Assembly: GCF_030369635.1 (NCBI RefSeq) | Contig: NZ_CP128474.1 | Coordinates: 186,001-250,000 of the forward strand | Direction of reading: 5' to 3' | Source of the DNA: Microbacterium arborescens | Lineage (GTDB): Bacteria > Actinomycetota > Actinomycetes > Actinomycetales > Microbacteriaceae | Length of the DNA: 64,000 nucleotides | Part shown: positions 24,358-33,600 of the stretch, one piece after another | How positions within the stretch are numbered: position 1 is the stretch's first letter | How the letters are laid out: every line of letters starts with the position of its first letter | Notes under the pieces: generated by a model | The model's database searches: none | What the model was told of the DNA's origin: nothing | What the model saw: only the letters and a program-made list of their open reading frames with translations | Position numbers and translations under genes: made by a program

Positions 24358-25584
24358 ATGGGGGTCGTGGTGCACCCGACCGACTCCGAGACGCGTCGCT
24401 CGCGACGCGAGCGGTCGACGGAGGCGCGACCCCTTCCCTCGCGGCGCGAGCTGCGTGAGCGGGCCGCCGCTTCGGGGTCTGCGACCACCCGTCCGCGCGA
24501 CGACCACGCACCGGCGCCGGCAGGTCGATCACCGCACAGCCGATCACCTGGGCTCGAATCGGCCGAGGCCGATGCCCTGACGGCATCCGTGCGCCTGCCG
24601 GCATCCGTCTACGTCCGCCGCCGCGCTGTCGCGGCCGTTGCCGCGCTCGCTTTCGTCGGACTCGTCGTCGCCGGCGCCGCCGGCATCACGTCGGCGCTCA
24701 GCGGATCGAATGGCGCTCCCGCCGACCCGGTCGCCGCTCTTCTCGGCGACCGCGCAGCCGTCGCGCCCAACGCGTCGTCGATTCCCGCGCCCGCGCAGTC
24801 CGGCGACGCTGCCGGGGACCAGGCCGTCGACGACGCGACGAAGGATGCCGCCGGCACGGCCGACATCTGCTCCGCGCAGGCCTTCACGCAGGCTCTGGCA
24901 TCGGGATCCGACGCGGAGGTCTTCGCCGCTGCGGGCGGCGCGGAGTCTTTCCGTGCTGCCGTCGCGGCCGGTGCCGCCCCCTGCGTCGACCTGCACGAGG
25001 CGGGACGCACCTGGGTCGTCGTCAACAAGCTGAACGCGCTCGATCCGATCGACTACTGGCCTGAGCCGCAAGCGCGGGCCGAGGGTGTGGAGCGGACGAG
25101 CGGCGGGCACATGCGGGCGGACGTGGCGCTGGCGCTCGCGCAGCTCGTGGCCGCTGCCCGAGACGAGGGCGCGGGCACGATCGGGGTCAACAGCGGGTTC
25201 CGCTCGTACGACTTCCAGGTGTCGACGTACCGCAACTACGTCGGTCAGCTCGGCCAGAGCAACGCCGACCTCACCAGCGCTCGCCCCGGTCACAGCGAGC
25301 ATCAGACCGGCCTCGCCGTCGACGTCGTCGCCTGCGACGGCGGGTGCGGAGCCATCGAGCAGTTCGGCGGCACCGCGCAATCCGATTGGGTCGCCGCGAA
25401 CGCCCACCGCTTCGGGTTCATCATCCGCTACCCCGACGGGCTCACCGACACCACGGGCTACGAGTACGAGCCCTGGCACCTGCGGTACATCGGCCCCGAG
25501 CTCGCCGCGCTCTACGCCGAGGGCGGCTACCGCACCCTCGAAGACTTCTTCGGGATGCCTCCGGCACCGACCTACGCCGACTGA
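24358..25584 (+). CDS. D-alanyl-D-alanine carboxypeptidase, VanY-like (M15B)
   Basis: A 408-residue membrane-anchored peptidase. A long basic cytoplasmic segment (1-85) precedes one membrane helix (about 90-112) and a Ser/Ala-rich spacer. The M15B catalytic domain has NSGFRSYDFQ, RPGHSEHQTGLAVDV (first zinc His and Asp) and EPWHLRYIG (catalytic Glu and last zinc His). It should trim the terminal D-Ala of peptidoglycan stem peptides outside the membrane. There are no vancomycin-resistance genes nearby, so this is housekeeping wall metabolism. GTG codons at 24367 and 24370 are alternative starts. Confidence 0.9.
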   Translation: MGVVVHPTDSETRRSRRERSTEARPLPSRRELRERAAASGSATTRPRDDHAPAPAGRSPHSRSPGLESAEADALTASVRLPASVYVRRRAVAAVAALAFVGLVVAGAAGITSALSGSNGAPADPVAALLGDRAAVAPNASSIPAPAQSGDAAGDQAVDDATKDAAGTADICSAQAFTQALASGSDAEVFAAAGGAESFRAAVAAGAAPCVDLHEAGRTWVVVNKLNALDPIDYWPEPQARAEGVERTSGGHMRADVALALAQLVAAARDEGAGTIGVNSGFRSYDFQVSTYRNYVGQLGQSNADLTSARPGHSEHQTGLAVDVVACDGGCGAIEQFGGTAQSDWVAANAHRFGFIIRYPDGLTDTTGYEYEPWHLRYIGPELAALYAEGGYRTLEDFFGMPPAPTYAD

Positions 25585-25607
25585 CCCGGCCCGGCGCCCG
25601 CGCCCGC

Positions 25608-25672
25608 CCGTCGACTCGCCAGGTTCTGCGGATGCCGCGCCCCCGCATCCGCACTCTCTGGCGAGTCGACGG
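25608..25672. repeat. 65-bp palindromic element, copy A1
   Basis: Outer arms CCGTCGACTCGCCA (25608-25621) and TGGCGAGTCGACGG (25659-25672) are perfect inverted repeats; inner arms TGCGGATGC and GCATCCGCA pair as well. It lies between convergent genes and can double as a terminator. Confidence 0.85.
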
Positions 25673-25692
25673 AGAGGGGGGAGCAGGCGGGG

Positions 25693-26256
25693 TCAGGCGC
25701 GGCGGCGGGCCAGGGTCGCGACGCCCGCGGCGCGCAGGCGGTCGCCGATCAGGATGCCGAGCCACGTCGCTCCGACGCAGCTGGCGATGCACAGTGCGAC
25801 GAACCCGATGAGCACGGGCGCGGTCATGCTCCACAGATCGAACGACTGCGCTGCGAACACGGGATACGTCGCGCCGATGATCGCGGCGCCCGCGTAGTGC
25901 AGCCAGGTGTTCCAGCGCCGGTAGAGCGTCGCGAGGAACGGCAGCTCGGGGAAGAACGACCAGTAGAGCATCGTCGCGACCGATCCGATCGTGAAGAACG
26001 GTGCAAGCACGAGTCCCGAGATCAGCCCCACGAGCAGCCCCGCTCCCGGGCGTTGCAGCAGCCTGAGGGCGATGACAGCGGGCAGAACCCACAGCCCGGC
26101 AATCGCCACCGTCGCGAACGGCACCGTGAGGAACAGGGTCGTCGACGCGACCCACGCAGGTGCGAGCAAGGCGCTCGCCGCGACGCCGATCGCTGCGCAC
26201 GTCAACAGGTATGCCGTCGAGACACGCGCGGCGCGCGATCGGGGTGCCGCGGTCAT
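25693..26256 (-). CDS. ECF transporter S component-like membrane protein (second copy)
   Basis: A 187-residue protein with about six hydrophobic segments and a basic N-terminus (SRAARVSTAYLLTCAAIGVA). It resembles the S component at 29960-30502 (RLSTRVLLVCAAIGVATGLL) in length and pattern, and both look like the YkoE/ABC-cobalt group of substrate-binding ECF subunits. It starts in an ATGA overlap with the siderophore-interacting gene, so the two are co-translated. It probably confers a second substrate specificity on the shared ECF module. The substrate is unknown; context suggests an iron-related compound. Confidence 0.7.
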   Translation of the reverse strand: MTAAPRSRAARVSTAYLLTCAAIGVAASALLAPAWVASTTLFLTVPFATVAIAGLWVLPAVIALRLLQRPGAGLLVGLISGLVLAPFFTIGSVATMLYWSFFPELPFLATLYRRWNTWLHYAGAAIIGATYPVFAAQSFDLWSMTAPVLIGFVALCIASCVGATWLGILIGDRLRAAGVATLARRRA

Positions 26257-27164
26257 GCTCGCGTCTCCCGCTCCGTCGTGGCTCGGCGTTCATCATCCGG
26301 CGCGTGCTCGGATGCCGCCTGGGGCTTCGGGGTCGGCGAGCTCGCGCCCTCGCGCCAGTACCCGACGAAGCTGATCTGTTCCTTCGGGATGCCGTGGTCG
26401 GCGACGAGCATCCGCCGGGCGGTGGTCGGCAGCGACTGCTCGCCGACGATGAACGCATGGAGGGGCTGCGCGGACGACGCGCCCGGCGCCAACGCGCTCA
26501 GCGCCGCGAGGGCGGCTGACCCCGGCTTCGCGTCGGGCGCCCGGACGAGCCAGCGGACCTCGACCCCTGGAGGCGCCTCGATCTCGAGCATGTCGTCGCT
26601 CGACGGGGCTTCGATGAATGCGGTTCCGGATGCCGTTTCCGGAAGCGACGCGCAGATGGAGGCGACGGCCGGCGCCCCCGTCTCGTCGGCGACGAGGAGC
26701 ACATGATCGACGCCTCGCTCGGGGTTGAAGCGCAGCCCCTCGTCGATGATGACGACGCTCTCTCCCGCATGGGCCTGTGAAGCCCAGCGGGAGGCGGGTC
26801 CGGCGGTCGGCCCCGAGCCGTGCAGCACGAAGTCGACGTCGATCTCCGCACCGCCCGACGGCCCCGCCGGCCGGTACGCCCGCACCGAGTAGTTGCGCAT
26901 GACCGGCCGTTCGCCCTCGGGGATGCGGAGGTACTTCAGGTAACCGAACAGCTTGTTGGCCTTGGCCGGGATGCGGTCGAGGGCCTCATCGCCGCCGAGC
27001 GGCAGGAAGAGACGGAACCACTGGTCGTAGCCCAGCGGCACGAATCGGTCGATGTCGCCGCGGCCCAGCGTCACCCGCATCCAGTGCGGAGCGAGGCGCT
27101 CGGCGCGTAGCACCTCCAGACGTACCAGTCCGGGCGTCAGGGGCTTGACGAGGTTGCGGGTCAT
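26253..27164 (-). CDS. Siderophore-interacting protein (FAD-dependent ferric reductase)
   Basis: A 303-residue flavoprotein of the ViuB/SIP family. The FAD-binding signature RNYSVRAYR begins at residue 90, the NAD(P)H-domain follows with HVLLVADETGAPAV, and the C-terminal GEQSLPTTARRMLVADHGIPKEQISFVGYWREG is diagnostic. It reduces ferric siderophores in the cytoplasm to release iron. The ATG at 27164 has GGAAAGG upstream; the frame is open much further but that stretch covers the palindromic element and the EcfT gene. It lies downstream of the iron-boxed ECF genes and overlaps the second S component. Confidence 0.88.
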   Translation of the reverse strand: MTRNLVKPLTPGLVRLEVLRAERLAPHWMRVTLGRGDIDRFVPLGYDQWFRLFLPLGGDEALDRIPAKANKLFGYLKYLRIPEGERPVMRNYSVRAYRPAGPSGGAEIDVDFVLHGSGPTAGPASRWASQAHAGESVVIIDEGLRFNPERGVDHVLLVADETGAPAVASICASLPETASGTAFIEAPSSDDMLEIEAPPGVEVRWLVRAPDAKPGSAALAALSALAPGASSAQPLHAFIVGEQSLPTTARRMLVADHGIPKEQISFVGYWREGASSPTPKPQAASEHAPDDERRATTERETRA

Positions 27165-27194
27165 GCGCAGCATCCTTTCCAGGCCCGCCGCAAC

Positions 27195-27260
27195 CCGTCG
27201 ACTCGCCGACACATGCGGATGCCGGCGCTCCCGCATCCGCGATACGTGGCGAGTCGACGG
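27195..27260. repeat. 65-bp palindromic element, copy A2 (66 bp)
   Basis: Arms CCGTCGACTCGCC (27195-27207) and GGCGAGTCGACGG (27248-27260) with the inner TGCGGATGC / GCATCCGC pair. It sits inside the ECF unit, between EcfT and the SIP gene, where a hairpin could reduce read-through or stabilise the upstream mRNA. Confidence 0.85.
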
Positions 27261-27273
27261 GGTGTGGCCGGCA

Positions 27274-28089
27274 TCACGCGGTCCAGGGGAAGAGGGCGAT
27301 GAGGATCGCCGCCGAGACGAGCCAGAAACCTGCGACGAAGACGACGTCACGTGGTCGGAAGGGCACGAGGTGCCTCTCGGTGCGGTCGCGGTGGGCGCCG
27401 AAGGCGCGCGAGTCCATCGCGAGGGCGACCCGCTCGGCGTGCCGGATGGCTCCGGCGAGCAGTGGGACGACGTAACCGCCCCACCGCGCGATCGCGGCGA
27501 ACGGGCCTCGACCGCCATCGGCGCCGCGCACGCGGTGGGCCTGCCGGATGAGCTCGAGCTCGTAGCCGAACCGCGGCACGAACCGGAACGCCGCGAGCGC
27601 CGTGTAACCGACGCGATACGGTACCCGCAGCTGCTGGACGGTCGCCCGCACGAGGTCCGGTCCCGTCGTGGTGAGTCCGGCGATGAACGCCAGCGCGGCG
27701 ATCGCTCCGAGCCGCAACCCGGTCGCCATCCCGATCTGCAGCGCCCCGGCGTGCAGGCTCCACGCGCCGAGCTGGAGCAGCACCGGGGTATCGGCCACCC
27801 GCGCAGCGTCGACCCACAGTGACATCCCCGCTCCCACCATCAGGATGCCGATGGGCACGGCGACCGCGAGTAGGAGAACGGTGCGCACGGTCCAGCGCGC
27901 CCCGAGCAGCACCGCATACGCGAGCGCGAGCAGCGCGAGCGGCGTCACCAGGTCGCGCGTGAAGATGAGTGCGACCATCGCGGGGACGGGCGCCGCGAGC
28001 TTCGCCAGCGGATTGAGCCCGAACAGCAGCCGACGCGATGCCGGCGCTGCCGCGTAGGGATCGAGCGCGGTGTCGGTCGTCGCGCTCAT
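27274..28089 (-). CDS. ECF transporter transmembrane subunit EcfT
   Basis: A 271-residue membrane protein with five to six hydrophobic segments and the CbiQ/EcfT coupling motifs: RVALAMDSRAFG near the C-terminus is an A-R-G-type coupling helix that docks on the ATPase, with a related motif before it (LRVPYRVGYTALAAFRFVPRFGYELELIRQAHRVRG region). It joins the S component to the ATPases and drives toppling of the S subunit. The ATG overlaps the ATPase stop by 4 bases. Confidence 0.9.
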   Translation of the reverse strand: MSATTDTALDPYAAAPASRRLLFGLNPLAKLAAPVPAMVALIFTRDLVTPLALLALAYAVLLGARWTVRTVLLLAVAVPIGILMVGAGMSLWVDAARVADTPVLLQLGAWSLHAGALQIGMATGLRLGAIAALAFIAGLTTTGPDLVRATVQQLRVPYRVGYTALAAFRFVPRFGYELELIRQAHRVRGADGGRGPFAAIARWGGYVVPLLAGAIRHAERVALAMDSRAFGAHRDRTERHLVPFRPRDVVFVAGFWLVSAAILIALFPWTA

Positions 28090-29885
28090 CGCCGGCCTCG
28101 CGGCAGATCGCGGAGACGCGCGACGCCCGCCAGCTCCGGGAACGCGTCGAGTCCGTGCAGGGCGCGCCGCAGCGGCGGCATCCGAAGCGCCGCAGAACGC
28201 AGCAGCTCGTCGGCGCCGAGGATGTCTGCGGTCGGTCCGTCGGCGACGATGCGGCCGTCGCCGACGACGACGCAGCGCTCGGCGTACTCGCTCACCAGCT
28301 GCATGTCGTGGGTGACGACGAGGATGGTCGTGCCGTCGCGGTTGAGGTCGCGCAGCACGTGCAGCAGCTCGTCGGCGCGGGCTCGGTCCTGGCCGAACGT
28401 CGGCTCGTCGAGAGCCAGTACCGGGGCGCCGGCGATCAGGGCCGTGCCGACCGAGAGGCGGCGCTTCTGACCGCCGGAAAGCAGGAACGGATGCCGGTGG
28501 GCGTGCGCTTCGAGGCCGAAGCGGCGCAGCATCCCGTCGACGCGCTCGCGCACCTCGTCGTCGGCGATCCGCTGGCGGCGCAGACCGTGGGCGAGCTCGT
28601 CGAAGACCGTATGCGCGACGAACTGATGCTCGGGGTTCTGGAAGACGAAGCCGACGCGCTCGGCGACCGTGCGGGGGTCGGCCCGGTTCGGATCGAGGCC
28701 GCCGAGGTCGATGCGCCCGCGCGGGCCGCGGACGACCCCCGCGATCGCCTGGATGAGGCTCGTCTTGCCGGCCCCGTTGGCGCCGACGATCGCGACGAAC
28801 TCGCCGGCTGCGACCTCGAGATCGACGTCGTGGAGCACGGTCGCCCGGCCTCGGCGGAGCGTCAGGCCGCGCACCGAGACCACCGGCGTCTGCGTGTGCG
28901 TCGGAGAATCACGCGGAACTCGGACCGAATCGGAGGTCGCCGCCGACGGTGGCGTGATCGTCCGATTCTCGTCACCGGATGCCGCTGCCTCGAGCCCCGC
29001 GCGCAGCTCTTCGGGCGTCAGGGGGAGCGGGTCGAGCGGATAGCCCGCCTCGCGCAGCCGCAGCGCCGCGAGGGTCGAGACCGGCAGCCACACCCCGATC
29101 TCGTGCAGCTCGGCCGCCCGTTCGCGCAGCACCGTGTCGATCGGCCCGTCGGCGATCGTGCGGCCGCCGTGATCGAGGACGACGACGCGGTCGGTGAAGC
29201 CGATCGCCGCGTCGAGATTGTGCTCGACGAGCAGGATCGCCCGGTCGCCGGCGGCGGCGATCTCGCCCAGAGCGGCGTAGACGTCTTCGATGCCCTCGGG
29301 GTCGAGGTTCGCGGTGGGCTCGTCGAGCACGAGCAGGGGCGAGTCCATCGCGAGCGCGCACGCGATCGCGAGGCGCTGACGTCCCCCGCCGGAGAGGCGG
29401 TCGGGGTTCTCGTGCCGTCGCTCCCAGAGGCCCATCCGCCGCAGTGCCTGCTCGCTGCGATCGAGGACGTCGTCGACGGGAAGCCGCAGGTTCTCGGGGC
29501 CGAAGGCGACCTCGTCGAGCAGGGTGCCGGTGACCAGCTGCGCGTCGGGGTCCTGGAACACCATGCCGACGCGCGTGCTCAGGCGCGGAATCGGGGTGGT
29601 CGCGGCATCCTCGCCCGACACGAGCACCGTGCCCTCGGTCGTCGCCGGGATCGACTGGGGGATGAGCCCGTTGAGCGTCAGCGCGACGGTCGACTTGCCC
29701 GAACCGCTCGGTCCGAGCAGCAGCACGACCTCGCCGGGGGTGACGGTGAACGACGCGCCGCGCGTCGCCGCGGCATCCGACCCCTCGTAGGTCACGGCGA
29801 GATCGCGCACGGCGAGCAGCGGCGCGGATGCGGTCGCGGCGACCGGCGTTCCCGCCGTGGCGGCACCGGATGCGGCGGATGTCAC
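28086..29885 (-). CDS. ECF transporter ATPase, two fused ABC domains
   Basis: A 599-residue protein with two complete ABC domains: domain 1 (about 24-255) with GPSGSGKST and LSGGGRQRLAIACALA, and domain 2 (about 350-575) with GANGAGKTS and LSGGQKRRLSVGTALI followed by LALDEPTFGQD. Fusion of EcfA and EcfA' is the YkoD-type arrangement. It powers uptake by the S components encoded on either side. The GTG start at 29885 follows a DtxR-type iron box at 29914-29932, so expression should rise when iron is scarce. Confidence 0.92.
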   Translation of the reverse strand: MTSAASGAATAGTPVAATASAPLLAVRDLAVTYEGSDAAATRGASFTVTPGEVVLLLGPSGSGKSTVALTLNGLIPQSIPATTEGTVLVSGEDAATTPIPRLSTRVGMVFQDPDAQLVTGTLLDEVAFGPENLRLPVDDVLDRSEQALRRMGLWERRHENPDRLSGGGRQRLAIACALAMDSPLLVLDEPTANLDPEGIEDVYAALGEIAAAGDRAILLVEHNLDAAIGFTDRVVVLDHGGRTIADGPIDTVLRERAAELHEIGVWLPVSTLAALRLREAGYPLDPLPLTPEELRAGLEAAASGDENRTITPPSAATSDSVRVPRDSPTHTQTPVVSVRGLTLRRGRATVLHDVDLEVAAGEFVAIVGANGAGKTSLIQAIAGVVRGPRGRIDLGGLDPNRADPRTVAERVGFVFQNPEHQFVAHTVFDELAHGLRRQRIADDEVRERVDGMLRRFGLEAHAHRHPFLLSGGQKRRLSVGTALIAGAPVLALDEPTFGQDRARADELLHVLRDLNRDGTTILVVTHDMQLVSEYAERCVVVGDGRIVADGPTADILGADELLRSAALRMPPLRRALHGLDAFPELAGVARLRDLPRGRR

Positions 29886-29913
29886 GGGCGTCCTCGGATC
29901 GGATCGGTTGCGC

Positions 29914-29932
29914 TTAGCTTAGCCGACCCTAA
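29914..29932 (-). promoter_or_regulatory. DtxR/IdeR-type iron box
   Basis: TTAGCTTAGCCGACCCTAA matches the DtxR consensus TTAGGTTAGCCTAACCTAA at 16 of 19 positions. It lies 29 bases upstream of the fused ATPase start and downstream of the first S component gene, so it controls the ATPase, EcfT, SIP and second S component. Confidence 0.8.
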
Positions 29933-29959
29933 CTTGGGGTCGAAAGGGCGGCCGAGCGC

Positions 29960-30502
29960 TCAGCGCCGGGCGACGCCGGCGCGGCGCAGGCCGACGCCGA
30001 TCCACAGCCCGATCGCGGTCCAGACGACGGGGCCGAGCACGGCGAGAGCCAGGTACGTGATCTGGGCCCACAGCGGGAGGGCGCTGAGGTGAGCGGCGAA
30101 GAACACCGCGAGGGCGACGACGACGCCGATCACGAGACCCGAGACGAAGAACCGCCACGGCGCCCACGAGCGGTAGCGGACGAGAGCGGCGACGCCCTCC
30201 TGCAGACCGCCGAACAGCACGGCGGTCCCGAGGAACTGGAACGTGTAGGGCGGCGCGACGGCAGCGGATGCGAGCGCCGCGATCAGGTGCGTGATGAGCG
30301 CGACCCAGGGCAGGCGCAGCGTCTCCTGCGCCACGATTCCGGGCAGTACGTGGATGCCGAGGAGGAAGCCGTAGACGATCGGCAGGCCCGTGATGACGGG
30401 AACCGCGAGCCATCCCTCGATGCCGCCGAGCAGGCCGGTGGCGACCCCGATGGCAGCGCAGACGAGCAGGACGCGCGTCGAAAGGCGGGATGCCGTGGCC
30501 AC
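29960..30502 (-). CDS. ECF transporter S component-like membrane protein (first copy)
   Basis: A 180-residue protein with about six membrane segments and small basic loops (RLSTRVLL at the start, GVGLRRAGVARR at the end). It is the substrate-binding S component of the ECF system whose ATPase and EcfT lie downstream. It is paralogous to 25693-26256. It starts with GTG at 30502. The iron box lies after its stop, so it either has its own promoter or is expressed by read-through. The similarity is to YkoE-like proteins; iron-linked neighbours argue for a siderophore, haem or metal-chelate ligand. Confidence 0.72.
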   Translation of the reverse strand: MATASRLSTRVLLVCAAIGVATGLLGGIEGWLAVPVITGLPIVYGFLLGIHVLPGIVAQETLRLPWVALITHLIAALASAAVAPPYTFQFLGTAVLFGGLQEGVAALVRYRSWAPWRFFVSGLVIGVVVALAVFFAAHLSALPLWAQITYLALAVLGPVVWTAIGLWIGVGLRRAGVARR

Positions 30503-30693
30503 CTGCCCAGCCTATGGGACGGGTGGCGCGGGGCTCCCCTCCCGGCCGTGAGAAATGGCTCGGTCACCTCAACGCTCCCGTGACCTGAATGAAAGCCGAG
30601 GGTTCCTTGTGTCGGAACTGTGAGCTAGGTTGACTTCACCGCGCGCCGACGACGCCGCGCGGACTGCTCATCCATCCCCCCACTGGAGCGCAC

Positions 30694-33600
30694 ATGGTTC
30701 GCACCACCCTGCGAACAGTCGCGGCTGTATCCCTGGCTGCACTGTTCACGAGCTCTGCCGCAACGGCATCCTTTGCTGCAACGGGAGAGGGGGTGAACAT
30801 CCCGGTTCCGATCGAGAGCGAGAGCGGGCGCTACATCGTCCTGCTCGATGAGGCTCCCGTCGCGACCTACGAGGGCGGCGAGGCCGGTCTCGCGCCGACC
30901 AAGCCCGACGAGGGCGAGCGTCTCGACGTCCAGTCGCGCGCCGTGACCGACTACTCCGGCTTCCTCGAACAGCGTCAAGAAGAGGTCGCGAGCGAGGTCG
31001 GCGCGACCCCCGACGCGACCTACCAGACCACTCTCAACGGGTTCGCGGCTCAGCTGACCGCCGATCAGGCGGGCAAGCTCGCGGCCAAGAAGGGCGTGCT
31101 CGGCGTCTTCCCCGACGAGATCCGTCACGTCGACGCCGTTCCCTCGACCGAGTTCCTCGGCCTCGAGGGCGCCGGCGGCGTCTGGGAGAAGGTCGGCGGC
31201 ATCGATGCTGCCGGTGAAGGCGTCGTCGTGGGCGTCGTCGACACCGGCATCGCGCCGGAGAACCCGGCATTCGCCGGCGACGCGCTCGGCGGCTCGGCGG
31301 GCGCTCAGCCCTACCGCGACGGCGACGAGGTCGTGTTCACGAAGGCCGACGGCGGCGAGTTCCGCAGCACGGTCGTCGATCAGGATGCCGGGACGAAGGA
31401 TGCCTGGGACCCGTCGCTCCTGAACACCAAGCTCATCGCGGCGCACTACTTCAGCGAGGGTGCCGCCGCCAACGGGTTCTCGTTCGCCGACGACCACCTC
31501 TCGCCGCGTGACGGCGACGGACACGGCTCGCACACGGCGAGCACCGCCGCGGGTAATAACGGTGTCGACGCGACGGTCGAGGGGGTCGACTTCGGCTCGA
31601 TCTCGGGAGTCGCGCCGGCCGCGAAGGTCGCGTCGTACAAGGCCTGCTACGTCGGGCCCGACCCGCTCGTCACGACGGATGACATCTGTGCGCTCAGCGA
31701 CCTGCTGGCCGCGATCGACCAGGCCGTCGCCGACGGCGTGGACGTCATCAACTATTCGATCGGCGGCGGCTCGGCCACGACCGTGCTCGCACCGGAGGAC
31801 ATCTCGTTCTTCAATGCGGCGGCGGCGGGTGTCTTCGTCGCAACCAGCGCCGGCAACTCCGGCCCCGACCCGGTCACGGCCGATCACGCCTCGCCCTGGT
31901 ACGCCACGGTCGCGGCATCCACCATCCCGACCTGGGAGGGCACCGTCCGCCTCGGTGAGGAGGGCGACGCCTCGGCCGCCCAGTTCGCGGGTGCGTCCGT
32001 CTCGGTCGGCTTCGGCGACACGACCTCGGGTCCCTCGGTCTTCGCCGGCGACGCCGGTCTGGCCGGTGCCGCGACCCCCGAGCTCTGCCTGCTCGGCTCG
32101 CTCGATCCGGCCAAGGTCACCGGCAAGATCGTCGTCTGCGACCGCGGGTCGAACGCCCGTGTCGAGAAGTCGCAGGCGGTCGAAGAGGCCGGCGGTATCG
32201 GGATGATCCTGACCAACGTCACGCCCGCGTCGCTCGACAACGACTTCCACTCGGTTCCCACCGTGCACGTCGCCGACACCGCCCGACCGGCCGTGCTCGA
32301 GTACGTGCAGGGCGGCACCGACCGCGTCGTCACCCTGATCGGCGAGAACGTCACCGGCAGCGAGACCCCGGTCCCGCAGGTGGCGGGCTTCTCGAGCCGC
32401 GGGCCGATGCTCGCCGACGGCAGCGATGTCATCAAGCCCGACATCACCGCTCCCGGCGTCGCGATCCTCGCGGCCACCGAGAACGGAATCGACGAGGACC
32501 CGACGTTCGGCATCCTCTCGGGCACCTCGATGTCGTCGCCGCACGTCGCCGGCCTCGCCGCGCTCTACCTCGGTGAGCGCCCTCTCGCGACTCCCGCCGA
32601 GGTGAAGTCGGCGATGATGACCACCGCTTACGACACGGTGGACGCCGCCGGAGACGCGGTCACCGACCCGTTCACGCAGGGGGCCGGACAGACCGACCCG
32701 ACGAAGTACTTCGAGCCGGGCCTGCTCTACCTGAACGGTCCGGCCGACTGGGCCGCGTACCTGCAGGGGCTGGGACTGCGTGACTTCGGCGTCGACCCGA
32801 TCGATCCGAGCGACCTGAACCTGCCTTCCATCGGGGTCGGCGCGCTCGGCGCGCCGCAGACGGTGACCCGCACGATCACGGCCACCGAAGCCGGGACGTA
32901 CCAGGCGCAGGCATCCGTCCCCGGCGTCGACGTGCAGGTGTCGCCGTCGTCGGTGACGCTCGCGGCGGGCGAGTCGGCCACGGTCGAGATCACGCTGTCG
33001 CGCGTCGACGCACCGATGGGCGAGTGGGCCACCGGCTTCCTCACCTGGACGGGCGGAGCAAACGATGTGCGCTCGCCGATCGCCGTTTTCCCGGTGCCGG
33101 TCGACGCTCCGGCGTCGGTCTCGGGAACGGGCGTCACGGGCTCGGTCGACGTCACCGTCGCGCCCTCGCTGACGGGTGAGATCGACCTCGGTCTGTCGGG
33201 TCTCGTTCCGCAGGAGTTGCGCGTGAACCCGGACTTCCCCGAGGTGCCCGGACACTCCGGTGACCAGGACTCGTTCTACGACGAGGGCGAGGCCGGCTTC
33301 AACACGTACGAGATCGTCGACGTTCCGGAGGGCACCGAGTTCGCGCGCTTCGCTGTCGAGACCGAGGCGACCGAGACGACCGACCTCGACATGACGGTGT
33401 ACCGCGTCGTGAGTCCCGACGACCTGCGCTACTACGAGCAGTGGTCGTCGGCGACGGCGTCGGCCAACGAGGCGGTCTCGCTCACGGCTCCCACCGCGGG
33501 CACCTACCTGGTCAAGGTCAACCGGTACTCGTTCAGCGAGCCGTTCACCTACGACCTCACCACCGCGGTCGTCGCGGCGGGGGTGTCGGGCGGCGAGTTC

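Noticed and set aside
24358..25584. Vancomycin-resistance locus
   Set aside because: Only a VanY-type peptidase is present; no vanHAX or vanRS genes are nearby.
28038..30092. 684-codon plus-strand frame
   Set aside because: Antisense to the ECF ATPase and covers the iron box.
30625..33255. 876-codon minus-strand frame
   Set aside because: Antisense to the subtilisin gene, whose triad and signal peptide are clear.
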